Source: Takifugu bimaculatus
Taxonomy: Eukaryota > Chordata > Actinopteri > Tetraodontiformes > Tetraodontidae
Direction of reading: 5' to 3'
Assembly: GCA_004026145.2 (NCBI GenBank)
Contig: CP034994.1
Span: 16,716,400 to 16,780,399 of the forward strand
DNA: 64,000 nucleotides
The notes under the pieces were generated by a model. That model was not told the origin of the DNA, did not search any database, and worked only from the letters and a program-made list of their open reading frames with translations. Positions 45,966-64,000 of the stretch are shown in pieces (the stretch's first letter is position 1; the number at the start of each line of letters is the position of its first letter). The position numbers and the translations under genes are program-made.

Positions 45966-48652
45966 GATCAAACCTCCGTCTTAAAGCAACAAATATGCAC
46001 AATTTCTCACAGCGATACACTGAAACGCCACCTTCGAGAACGTCGCCAGCGCCCGCCCTGTCCGTTTAATGACATCACTCCACTAATGCACAGCAGGGGG
46101 GCAGGATGAGTTGGCAGTCTGCTCCCCAATCGCAGCGATGGAAGGTCGGGCTCTGGTGTCAGCGGCACTCTGCAGAGGCCCCTTAACTGCTGTGAGAGAG
46201 TATCAGCTCCACTCATCAAAAAATAATAAGCTGCAGAGGTGCTCATGTGATCGCGACATCTGACCTCTCAGTCAAGAGAGGTAAGCAAAGACCATTTCTC
46301 TCCTGAATCAGCCCCCTCTGCCTCCAGATTCTACAAGAAACCTGAATGGCGGCGCTACCTGTCAATGCAGGCGCCAGCGGAACCGGATTTCTCTCCTTTA
46401 TGCCGACCTCCAGCAGAAGTCTTCACCGAGGATTAGTCTTCTACTTATTTCCCTCATGAGTTGATTTATGCGATTACGGAATAATCACAGAGCCAAAAAC
46501 GAAGCCCGACCATCAAAATCTTCACTTTACAGACTTGAAAAGCACAGAGTAGGTGGTGAATGAATGGTGTCAAACACTGAGACCACCACCAATCAGTTAT
46601 TAATGAATTTAGCTTATTTAGCCAATTGGTGTATCACTGATTTGTTGTCTACTGAGTCACTTCACACACACAAACGGTTCACTCACACAGCAAGAATTTA
46701 GAGTCAATCAAGCTAATGTGCACGTTTTTGGACTGTAGGAGGAAACTGGAGTGGCCACAAAAATAAACCAAAAAAAAAAACCCCCAACTCTGGCTCTAAA
46801 AGAACCCTAAATTGCTGAGACACTGGAAAAGGAAATGAGTTCAGTCTCATTTACTTAAAAGCGCCCGTTATTGGCAAGTGAGAATGCATTATTGCAGCTA
46901 AAGTTCCATCCACACGGGAGGAACAACAGAACAGAAAACAGCCTATAAACCGGGAGTGTTCTTGTTGGCTTAAACACTGCCAACCAGCACTCTAAAAGGC
47001 TCTAAAAACACAGGCTGTGCACAATTGTGCTTCAAAGAACGCCCCTTTTTTATTCTGATGAATGTATACTGTCCCCAGATGAGCCTGCCAGCCAACGCAC
47101 ATTACGTCATCGTACCTGTTGGAGGAAAAGAAGAAAAATGGCCCCGCTTGAAAGCAGTTCTTTTGGGTGATACTCTTAGCAAATGCAGCTCGTTTGTCTG
47201 GCAATCAGTGTGAAGTCTCAAAAAAAAGAAAAAAAATCGCACCTTCTCAACGCAACAACTTATTTTCCATTCTCTTTGCACCGAAGGGTAGGATCCTTTT
47301 TCATCAACAGTCATACAATATTCAGGCTTTGTTTTGGTTTGTTTTAGCTTCATTTTAACAGGAAAATCACAGATCGCAATCAGGCCAAGAGAGGCAGCGT
47401 GAAGTGTGAAGGGGTCACAAGCTGGAATCCATTTTAAGCACTTTTCATAGCTGAGGGACATCATTAGTACAGTACATAGTTGAATTTTCCATCACAAATG
47501 TAACCCTAGAGGCTCGTTTCCTGTGTTTGTTAGGCCATCAACAGGCACGAATGGTGCTGGATCACAGGCCACCGTCAGGCATCGGGTGTCTCAGGAGGAG
47601 GGGAAGGGGCAGAAGAGTCTGATTTTATTTTATTTTTTAATTGATTATCAGAGCCGGTGTTCTGCAGGGGATATATAAACCATTCAGGTGGAGGACTGAG
47701 AGGGGGGCAGCAGCAGGCTCTGGTCAGGGCACCGCTTGTGGGTGAGTAGAAGAGTGTGAAGAGGAGCTAACGCAGTCACAAAATGACAGAGCCGAACGCG
47801 TGATCAACAGAACGTCACATGGGTCCTGTGAAGCGCTGAGGTCTGTGGTGTAGCAGCAACTGTCACATCTAGGCCACAGTGCTCTCTGAGCGCTGAATGT
47901 GATCACTGGCTCACTGACGCTGCCACTTTGTGACCTGCACTTGCCTGGAATCCCCTCTAATTTTTGATTTCACTGCCATCTCCTCTCATTATGCAGAGAT
48001 GTTTTGTTAAAAGTGCACAGTTTAAATAGCCCATGTGTCAGTAAGTCTTAAAAATCTGTATCTTGATTACTGTGGTGTCTCCTTTGCATACGAGTATAAT
48101 GAGTCATATTCATGATGATATTCTGGATCCGAGAGGATAAAGACATCGTTTGTTATCTGAGGATTGCATATAAGTTAATCAGCGCCAGTTCTGGCTGGCT
48201 GCAGCTTTCCTCACCCTAAGTGCTTCTGTAATCTACATAATTGATATAAGTGCCCATACAGCACAAACTTACTGCGTTCGGCCTCATTTATTCACACAAA
48301 TATCAGCCAACTGTGCCATTTTAGTGAAGGCTCATAAAACCAATTACAAAAGCTGCACTGATAAAAAAAAGAAGTAGATCTTTGTTCTCAACACAAATGA
48401 AATTGGTGTGCGTGTGCTTGTTTTAAACACTTTGTCATTGAACATGGCATGAACTCGGTGTCCAGTATAGTCCATTTAGAAGCTCACTCGGACACAATTA
48501 TGAACAAGTTTGTCTAAGATATTTAAGCCATTTCGCGCAATTTACGACGTGCAATAAGCTGCGCGCTTTTTGCTGCAGGACACCACCTGTTCGGAGCCGT
48601 TTTCCCATCAAAACAACCCAAATCCCAGCCGGGGATCAGCTGTGCGTCTTAC
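45966..48652. other. Gene-free stretch, GPR153 5' side
   Basis: Nothing beyond short A-rich tracts was recognised. Confidence 0.4.
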
Positions 48653-49100
48653 CTCTAGCGTCGCTCCGAACGCCTCATTGTTCCGTGGGAATGAATGAAA
48701 AACGCTCCCGGTTCAGCCGCCTCAGTTCTGCTCCATAAAAGTGGCTTTTACATCCCCAAACACAGAACAGTTCTGCGCGTCGAGTCAAAGAAAAACCTGT
48801 GAAATGAAGGATGAGCCCCCCAAACCCCACATCGTCGCCACAGCTGTACTCCGGTGCCGCCAGCGTTGACTCATTAACAAAGAGACGAGCGCGTAAAAAC
48901 GGCGCTTTCGACGAGTTTGGACCCAAATAAAGAGAAGTCGTCTCCGGCGCAGCTGTTAAGAGGTTAAAAGAGAAGGGAGCCTTTCATGCAAAACGCCTTT
49001 TCTTTTGGTTCTTCAGCGCGAACGAGGCGACCAGCGAGCGAGGCATGATTGCTGCGCGCACCCGACAGAACATGCGCGTTCGCGGCGCAGACGCTTCGTG
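48653..49100 (-). promoter_or_regulatory. gpr153: CpG-rich candidate promoter and 5' UTR exon of GPR153
   Basis: This stretch is richer in CpG than its surroundings. On the minus strand it ends in a strong splice donor, CGCTAGAG followed by GTAAGA (exon end at 48653). With the acceptor at 40538 this would make an 8.1-kb 5' UTR intron for GPR153. The start site is not determined and the link to GPR153 is an inference. Confidence 0.4.
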
Positions 49101-52100
49101 GGAGTGAACCGCATGAAGGAATAATTCATGGAAAAGAGGCATTTTTACAGGTCTTCTTGGTTTCATTTTCTGGTTTATTTGCTTACAGCACAGTTTCAAA
49201 ATAAGGCAAAGTTGCGATTCGAGTCCAAACTGATTTTCAGGCTGAATTCTAGAACTTGTAAAGAGCAGCATCTCTGATATAACACACATTTCACATCAAT
49301 GCTGGGGCAGGGGTTCCCACACTCAGCTTCTAAATGGAGGCACGTTATTTTCTCCTGTTATTCATCTCCTCCTTTAAATGGACCTCTTTCCTCTGACATT
49401 ATACGACTTGTTATATAATACTCCTTGCCTGGATATTTCAGTAAGAGCAGTTTTCCTCCCTGGGGGCATAAATTGTACCCAGAGAGGAATCTAATAGTCC
49501 CTATAAAAGAGCAGAGGCACAGCGAGAACCACGGCGTCCCGCTTTGCCACTATTCATGAGAATTAATCGCTTTTTGGACTTGTTATTTTTGATGGGCGGT
49601 CGGGCGAAGGGGGGCAAAGTCTAAGGTCCATCCAAATGAACTAACATCACTCAAATGCTCCTGACTTCCCCACCAGTTGTTGTTCTAGAGTTGCTGTTCT
49701 TTTTCTGTGCAGTTTTCCTTCCATCGGGTTGACTGGGGGAGGTTCTGAAGTGATCCTCGATGTGTGTGGTGACCTCGGGGTAAAGCTGCAGCCCCCCATG
49801 GACTCCTTGATATTTACGCCTTTGAATGCAAGTGATTGTCATGGTGTCGTTCTTGATGAATCCATAAATTGTGCATGAACTGGTCCAAACTCCTCCTGTG
49901 CTGCCTCTTTCCCCAGTAATGGCTGTAATGTGACCTGTGGTCATTTCGCTATCTATTTATTGGGACTCAGATCCATCACCAGAACAAGACAGAGCAGAAG
50001 AGCCGGTTAATTGGATCATCTTTGCCCTCTCTTACGTGATGATAGGTGACCTGGAAATTTTAAAAAAGCAACAGAAGGCATTCCCACCCACTGGCTCCTC
50101 TGGCACCGGGCTGCCCCCAGTCTGACCGTCAGTTTAACGTTCACACACCTCATCACACACACCCCACAGCAGCCCTTTAATACTTAATGCTGTTCTCATG
50201 CATCCTTCATATGCTTTTCCAACCTACTCCCCCCCCCCCCCGTGCCTCCCACCTCTCAGGCCGTGTCAGAGGTGGACCCATTTTGTGGCGCTCCCACTAA
50301 TGTCCCCTGTGGAGGCTCCGGACCAGATAAAGTAGAGGCTCCCGTGCGAGGAAAGCCCCGCTGGCTCCTTGCCCAGATATCAGAGGCTCGCTGGATGCTT
50401 GTTGTGGAGCTCGGCTCTCTGAAGGTGTTCCAGGAAGCAGAAACACAGAGCAAAACAAAACGCAGGGGCCGATTCTCTGACCCTGGCGGAATGAAATACT
50501 GATATATCGGCAGGCTTATTGTTTAGGAGTGACCTTGGAGTGTGGAGCGCAGTCGGGCTTCCCGCCTCTGGATTCAAGCATGGAAGCAAAGGGGGGGGCA
50601 CTGACAATGGAGGTAGGAGAATAATGTTAAGGGGGATCACTCGCAGCTAAAAGCCAAGAGTCGTCTCATAACCGACCCACATAAACATCTATCCTCCCTT
50701 CAGAGTCCTTAATGGTTTTTCTCCTCCACCGGAGGATCATTCATCTTCTAAGCAGCCTTGTCAGTCCCTACAGCAGATCAGGAAGGGCGGCGAGTCCCCT
50801 CATTTAGATGCAAAGACATGAAAGGGAAAATAAAACAAGCTGGTATTAGGCCCTGGATTTCACCGTTCGAGGAATACGAAAGGCCGCTGAACAGTTTTAT
50901 GTCCTCCAACGGCATCGATATTAAAGATCTGGTGTGCACACGGCAGATAAAAATCCTTTTTGTGTGGAATTAGGTTTGGAATTATTTGTTGCCGCCTTGA
51001 AAAGGAAAACACATGTTTCTGATAATGTCGTCCATTCTCTTTAACTCGCTTCTACCACGTGAGTAACCATGGTTACCGTTACTGTCTCCCCATGTATGAA
51101 TGCCAGCTGTTCCCAGCTGCGATGGCTGCATGAAGCTATATGGTAGCGCTCGTCTAGGAGGTGGGTTTTTCTCCTTAAAGGTTGATTTTTTTTGTGTTCC
51201 AGAGAGATTAAACATGTTAGCATCAAAGATGGATCTGCTCCCTTCGTGTTGTGTTGCCAGTCTTCACCCGCTCCCCCACACAAGATGCATCGGCTTCGCT
51301 GGGGTTAAAAATAGATAGATCCCCCGGTGCAGCTTCAGCCTAACTTTATTTTCACAGGGGGAAATGAAACGCGCACGTACTGGAGGGACCAGAGGAGCAA
51401 AAAAAACATTAACCTTCACCATCCAATGACAAATCAGTTTCTGTATGAAAATGGCACCCAGGCTGCAGACAGAAACAGGGAGAATTCCGCCTGCGTGCTT
51501 CTGCCTTCTTTATTCTCGCGGGGCTTTCATCTTTTCATCCCTGTTTGTTTTTGATCTCAGAATAGGTCTTTCTCTCCATCTGTTGCATGGGACTGAAGCC
51601 TACCCACTCCTGACAAATGCCGAAGAGTGTTCTCAATCCCCAAATGGATAAGCTACCTTGCTAAATATTTGAACAGGATTTTTCACGGCCTGTTAATAAT
51701 CGCTGCGGTTTTCAGGCCGGCCGCGACAGCACAGATATTGATTTCTTCCCGTCCGCGCCTGATCTTCATTCATCTTTCCCTGCGCTTATATACGCCAAGA
51801 CAGTTGATGTTATCTCCGTTTTCTCCCCGTTTCTCATTCCTCTGTGGACTCAAATTTCCTCCTGAGACAAAGAGAGCGAGGCACACCGAGGGACGGATGG
51901 GGGACAGGGTGAGGCTGCTGGAGACTGGGGCGGCAGGGGACGAAGGAGGGAGGACGCTAACGCAGAGTCAGGAAGTGACAGACGTGAGAGGGGGAGGATG
52001 GGGGGGAGGGAGAGATGCAAAGTTGAGTCAAAGCCCCCGAGCTCCCCCCGGTTCCACTGTGAAAGATACAGTGGTGAAAAGATAGCTAGCATGTGTCCTC

Positions 52101-52264
52101 TCTGCTGAGGCATGCCCAAGACAATGACATCATCTCCATCATCGGAAGTAACAAGGGCACACAGAAAAAAGCCCCAGACCCGCTTTGATCTTTTATTACC
52201 AGTCGCCAATATAGTTGCGTTCCCTCTTTGATCATGGTCCAAAAATAAAATCATCTCCCTTGTA
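49101..52264. other. Gap between candidate GPR153 promoter and ACOT7 3' end
   Basis: No supported gene on either strand. Open frames here lack family motifs and splice context. Confidence 0.4.
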
Positions 52265-52281
52265 CATACAATACAATTCAC

Positions 52282-52287
52282 TTTATT
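52282..52287 (-). terminator. acot7: Poly(A) signal of ACOT7
   Basis: TTTATT on the + strand is AATAAA on the minus strand, about 170 bases after the ACOT7 stop. Confidence 0.65.
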
Positions 52288-52457
52288 CTTAATAAAAATA
52301 CCTACTCTCACCATATATGAAGGGATACAGATATTTTGGTGCGTAGGACAAGCGCATCATGTGTAACAGGAGGCTACAGTTACAGAACAGAGTGGAGGGT
52401 TTGGTTTGTCACGTTTCCTTTGTCGTTTAGTCGCAGGCTGTCGTTAGCCGTGGTACG

Positions 52458-59001
<6,544 letters not shown>

Positions 59002-62000
59002 CTGCCGGACACACACAAGCATTCAGGACCAGCCTGCAGCTTCCTGGATCTGTTGATGCTGATGTCAACATCAGCGGTGAACGTTGGTGATGCCGGTCGC
59101 GTTGCTATGACTGCACAGACCCGTTCATCTAGTTCACCCCCACCTTCTATCACTGAGTGATGAATTAAACTCTGTTCTCAGACCAGCACAGAGACACGGA
59201 TCTCTGTCCCCTGTTCCAGGGTTTACCTGGGCACCTGCTGAGAACATCTGTCAGAGCCTTTCAGGAGATGCTTCATGGGGTGGCTGCACTTAAACGAGCA
59301 GTGGCGCCTTACTGGAGAACATCTCCACACAACGTGCATAACAATAAGCGCATTTAAAGATATTTGCAACCAAAGCATGGGTTCCCCCCTCCCTCCCTCC
59401 TTCTCTGAGCTGCTTTCTCTAGCTCCGATGCCGCCCCACCAAAAAAGGAAAAGATCAATATGTCTGCCTTCGGATGCCTGGTTTTGCTCCCAGAGGCTCC
59501 TGCCATCTGCACCGTGTGGCTCTATTTAAGTCAGCCAAATGTGTGGGAGTACAAGCAGAATGTGCTGCCTGCTCCCCAACGCAGTAAAAGTGGGCCCGAC
59601 CGCGATGATTAGGAATTAAACCGGCCATTACTCCTGACATCCTCTTATCCCACATGGCAACAGCATCACTTCCAGTTGATTTTTGATGATTACGGTTAAG
59701 TAGGAAAATGGTTTTAATTCCACTAAAGGGTGTGAGATGGTAATTGGAAGATAAGGAAACAGAACTGACCTCCAGCTCTAATGATGTTCTGGGGTTATAC
59801 AGTATATTCACCCAAACTGCCCCCCCCCCAATCAAAGCTAACGATGTCAGCGTGTGTGTGGGTAACAGATTACATCTTTCCTTAAGCCTGTTGTCTGCTA
59901 TTTATCAAAACCCTTCCTTTTCCACTGTGTTGTGAAAATTGATGGGCTCTCACCTCTGATTGGATATTTCCCCCGGGTACAAGGCGCAGCATGCTGCTGT
60001 CATTCAAGCCCGTGCGCGGTCATGTCTGAGCATGTGACATTTAATGGAGATGGATCGTGATCTGACAAGATGCTGAGATTACATTTAGCCTCCGTCTCCC
60101 GGCAAACGCCACCTATATTTCAAAAGAAAGGACGCGCCGCACGGATTTACTGCAGAGGTAAAATCCGTATATTCATACGTGTCTATCCTTCTGCTCTTAG
60201 GAGTGGACCGGCCAATTACATGGAAATGTGGCCACTGCTAATTCGAAATTAATGAACCATGCCAGCAAACTGCATTGTGGTTGTGTTGTTTCAAAAAATA
60301 AAACAGCACTACTGTTTGATGGAGGCACAGTGGTCCTGCATCCCTTTATCACCTGCAAACTCTTAGAGTTCACCTGATCTAATCCTGAATCTGTGACGGG
60401 CGAAACCGGTCCAGATTAGGGTCGTTAGAGGTTTGTAAGTGTCACTGATGTGAAAACTCCACTTAGTGTGATGTGGTATGATCATACAGGACCTAGCAAG
60501 ATGATGGGAATGCTAAATGGGCTTCGATCCTTTTATCACTCTATGAAGTATCACCGGGGTGATCTGTGCTCCCAGACTGGGGCAGAAAGAGTCTGCTCAG
60601 AGTGCTCTTGTACAATCTGAAACATTCAAACTCAGTTTCAAACACCTACTAATAGGACCCAAACCTGAAGCGCTGACAGGAGCACGATAAGCATTCACCC
60701 ATTGTTTTACCCGGGCTTTGGGCTTGTGCTTTTTCACTCTGGCAGAAGCAGGGTATGCCTTTCCTCTGGGGCCTTTTTTTATTGATGGACTCCTTTTAAC
60801 AGCTTTTTACTGATTTCATCATCTTGGGTGAAGATTTTCTGCTACCTGCAGGACTAAATCGGCAGCACCCTCCGCTCCGGTGGCTCACACACAGCTTGGA
60901 ACGATGCAGCAAACATCAGACTAATGAGACAGTACTTTCCTTGTAACCGTCAAATTAGGATTGTAAAAGGTTCCTGCAGACAACTTTAAATCGTTTGAAC
61001 TTTAAGGAAATTGCCTGAGGCGCTTGTGCAATGATCATTGTCCTGTAACAGCATAATTTGGAGCGCTCCTGCACGCCGCCGTCCCACTGCTGTGTTTTAA
61101 CATCTTACGTATGAGGTCAGCCTCTCTTTATGTCATCTGACAAACTCTAATAACATTTTGCGAGCTTACGCAATGACATTTTGAGAATAAGAGTCTCGTA
61201 ATTTTGTTAGAAAAAGGCAGCAAATGCAATCCATTTTCAATTTGCGCTATAGCTCAACAGCACACTGGCCCCAGCTTTCACATGCTCTATAACATCGGGC
61301 AGCTGGACGAGATTTCCTGTTAACCTGCGCTCCAAAGGGACTTTATTTTGTGATCATTTAATAAAGTAACAAAGACATTTTGTCATGAATTCCATTAATG
61401 TGCTACGGAATAAAATGTTGAACCAATTAATCAACCGAGGTGTTATTGCAAATACAAGTGTCCCCCCTTGTGCAGACAACAGAGACTGAAGAGGCTCAGC
61501 GCGACTCTGCAAATAAGGACATGCAAGGCCAAGGCAGCCCTGGGCCCGGCATTACACATTCGCAGGGTGACATGGCACACTATGATTCTCCCCTGTGCTG
61601 GAGGGGAGCAACTGGAAAGGCAAAGTGGGGGAGGGAGGATGAGGAGGGAAGTCAGCACACTCCAAATGGGGAAAATGGCAATTAGCACACAAGTCCCCAG
61701 CGCAGCCCACTTTTTTTGCCGCGGCGCAGAACACCTCTGTGATTAGATTTCCCCTGATTTCTCCAGATCTTCGCACTCAGCGGCACTCAGTGACACGAGA
61801 ACAATGGCGACAGCCTTTGTGGAACGCCTGTCCACCAACCGGAAGCGCTTTCAATGGGACCCGTGCCAGCGCACTGATTTAAGCAGAAGGTAGCGTCCGG
61901 CCGTTCCAGACAGCACAGCATGACTGAAGCGAGCGACTCGCTCATGCATACACCTGCATCTCTGTGACCGTCTTTACTCTCCGACCACTTTTATTCCCAA

Positions 62001-64000
62001 CTGACAAGTTCCTCAAGTCTTTCCAGTCCTTCTTTTCAGCCCCAAGTGTGTTAATCATGCTGTCAAACACCTCAAAATACCCCTGCGCAGCCTGTCCCTC
62101 GCCACTTTCTGGTTCCGTTAGCGTCGAAGCTGCTAAGAATGTAGGGCGTTTGATTTTCATGATGACAAATTATTGAATTGCAACATGCTAGTTTCACTTC
62201 TATATGGTCTTTTGGAAGCCATTTAAAACAAATAACTGTAAATGTAAAACATTATGCTGAATGTGAACAGATGGTTCATTTGGGACGTTCTAGATAGGCT
62301 GGGAAACCCCGGGGGCCACACTAAACGTTTTAATCGCCACCAACTTGAAAAATAATGTAACCTTGTTAAGTTAATTTCACTGCAATTTGGGTTTTCCACT
62401 AGAAAAAACAGTCATTTGGTGTAAAGGACAAGAACTTTCAGTGCTTAAATAGTTATAATTTTTTTAGGCACATTTTATCATTTGATTTTAAGTTTTAAGA
62501 CTCATTCTAAGTCAGAATATTTGTGTAAGCTTCTCTTCATTTCTTGAAATTAAGCAATTTTTCCATACCAGATGGATTTTTTCTCCAAGGGTGGGTCCAA
62601 AGCACTCCTCACATCTGCCCTGTTCCGGCCCCTTTGTCAATGTTAGAACCCTGTGGCCCACGAGTCAAATGTTTGCCCACCCCTGTTCTAGATTCTGGAG
62701 GCACTTTGACCTTTGATCTTCCATAGATCACAGGCCAAGGTCAAAACAGAGAGGTTTTGACCAAAAATCATGTTATATAAGCTTGTATGTTACTGCCTAT
62801 AGTTCTGCACTAGAGATGTAAGTCACAACATGTTGGGTAATGACTTGCACTCTTTAAGTGCTTTTTTCCATTATATGGAGCTCAGTTTGTCCTTCACCAT
62901 AGTACCAAACATTTTTTTTCTTGTTTTGGTCATTTCTCGACTGTCAGTGTAAAGGAAAGGATCTACTGGAATTCTTCTTATTTATTTAGCTAAAATGAAA
63001 ACCAGAATTACTGACCGTCTCACATTGACAACCTAGCAGGTTTCTTTGAGAGGTAGAAGCGGCTTTTTTTGGTCTGTTTCTGACACATCAGGAATGCACT
63101 GAGCGAGGCACATTTTTCTGGTGAATACCGACGTGCAGCGTGTTCAGGGTAGTGCTGAACACACAACTTTTAATAGAGCGTTGGAACGAGTGTGTGGTGT
63201 GTTGAAATAAACAAGTAGCTTTTCGCTCAGGACCTGACGAGGCTTTGGTGTGCTCAGGGCTGCCGTCATAGAAGCTCCGCTGGCTCAGAGCGCCTGTGTG
63301 ATTTCCTGCACGCCACAGTGGACGTCTCATTGCTTTCACTAGCATGCACTGAAGCTGACGCATCTTGGAAACAGCTCTCATCTTTCAAGCATCATTTGAC
63401 GCTACTCCATAACGGTTTTGAACTTTAAGCTGGGGAATTAGTCCACAATGTTTTGGCATTTTGCCAAAATCCCATGAAATTGCTCATGAATTCCTGGTAA
63501 AGGTTGCAGGTCAACAAACCTTGGTAGCAGCCGGTTTGAGCTCAAATCGGGGGTAAAAACCGGCCGCTAATGATCAAACCTCCCCAACCTGAAAAGAGTC
63601 CCACCAGTAATGTCTCAGCATATGATTCAATTGACTAGAGCAGTGAAAAAGGTACCACCACGCAGAAGTGCGTTTGTTTCTATAGGGATCTCAGAGGAAT
63701 GTGATATTAGCAAGGGTAATGTATGATTGATCTCCCCGCTGCTGCAATTTCCTTTTGTAAATAATAGATTAAAATATCTGAGTTCATATCCAATCCATCA
63801 GGAGAGGAAGAGCCGGCTCATATGCCTGCAGCTTGGCTTTTAAACGGATGCCCTGATATTCATAGACTCAAGAGGGCCCTACTGGAGCAAACCTTCCGGT
63901 ATTTCATACCTCAATCAATAGTAGAGAAGAAAACTAAGGGCCGCAGTTGTGATACACAGACACACAGACGTCCTCACAAAGGTGAATCACATAAGCTCCA
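59002..64000 (-). other. acot7: ACOT7 intron running to the window edge
   Basis: I found no exon for the segment that precedes GVTMKLMDE in the protein, so this is probably one long intron. A short repeat-like phrase (GTGGCCCACGAGTCAAATG) occurs near 62650-62685. Nothing else was recognised. Confidence 0.4.

Noticed and set aside
51627..52314. Overlapping frames of about 150 codons on both strands
   Set aside because: No family motif, low complexity in parts; the right portion is the ACOT7 3' UTR and flank.

Overview
The window is nuclear DNA of a teleost fish, probably a compact percomorph-type genome. Genes are split by GT-AG introns, vertebrate initiator tRNA-Met genes are present, and there are fish-type repeats (Tc1, a SINE-like tail, GT microsatellites). 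No prokaryotic or viral gene was seen. The gene order RER1 - Tas1r2-like pair - her3/HES3 - GPR153 - ACOT7 corresponds to human 1p36, where HES3, GPR153 and ACOT7 are also neighbours.

Layout. 0-3.8 kb: RER1 (+), complete coding exons and a long 3' UTR. 5.1-14.4 kb: two tandem taste receptor type 1 genes (+), each with the six-exon class C GPCR layout. Their last exons (the membrane domain) are almost identical in nucleotide sequence while the ligand-binding exons are well diverged, which points to gene conversion. Two near-perfect CTCF-type motifs bracket the first copy. 14.7 kb: an initiator tRNA-Met gene (-). 19.2-20.3 kb: her3/HES3 (+), a TATA-driven bHLH-Orange-WRPW repressor. 21.3-22.2 kb: an internally deleted Tc1-like transposon. 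23.4-24.6 kb: an unnamed spliced gene (-), possibly decayed. 25.4-25.6 kb: a 32-bp minisatellite. 25.6-28.8 kb: an array of initiator tRNA-Met genes in alternating orientation, separated by two spacer types (long about 400 bp, short about 140 bp) that also occur in both orientations. 30.7-40.5 kb: GPR153 (-), with a candidate 5' UTR exon near 48.7 kb. 52.3-59.0 kb: the last three coding exons of ACOT7 (-), which runs off the right edge.

Systems. RER1 sorts ER membrane proteins; the Tas1r pair are nutrient-sensing receptors; her3 is a Notch-pathway-type repressor; GPR153 is an orphan receptor; ACOT7 hydrolyses long-chain acyl-CoA. They share ancient synteny, not a pathway. The tRNA array is the most unusual structure: tRNA genes act as the inverted-repeat boundaries of a repeated, apparently flippable segment.

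Caution. Both Tas1r copies, GPR153 and ACOT7 are interrupted by frameshifts, and every one is best explained by one extra base. One tRNA copy has two extra T residues. This uniform +1 bias suggests residual insertion errors in the consensus, so the Tas1r copies should not be called pseudogenes without read support. All comparisons were made by eye and from memory of protein families; no database search was run.
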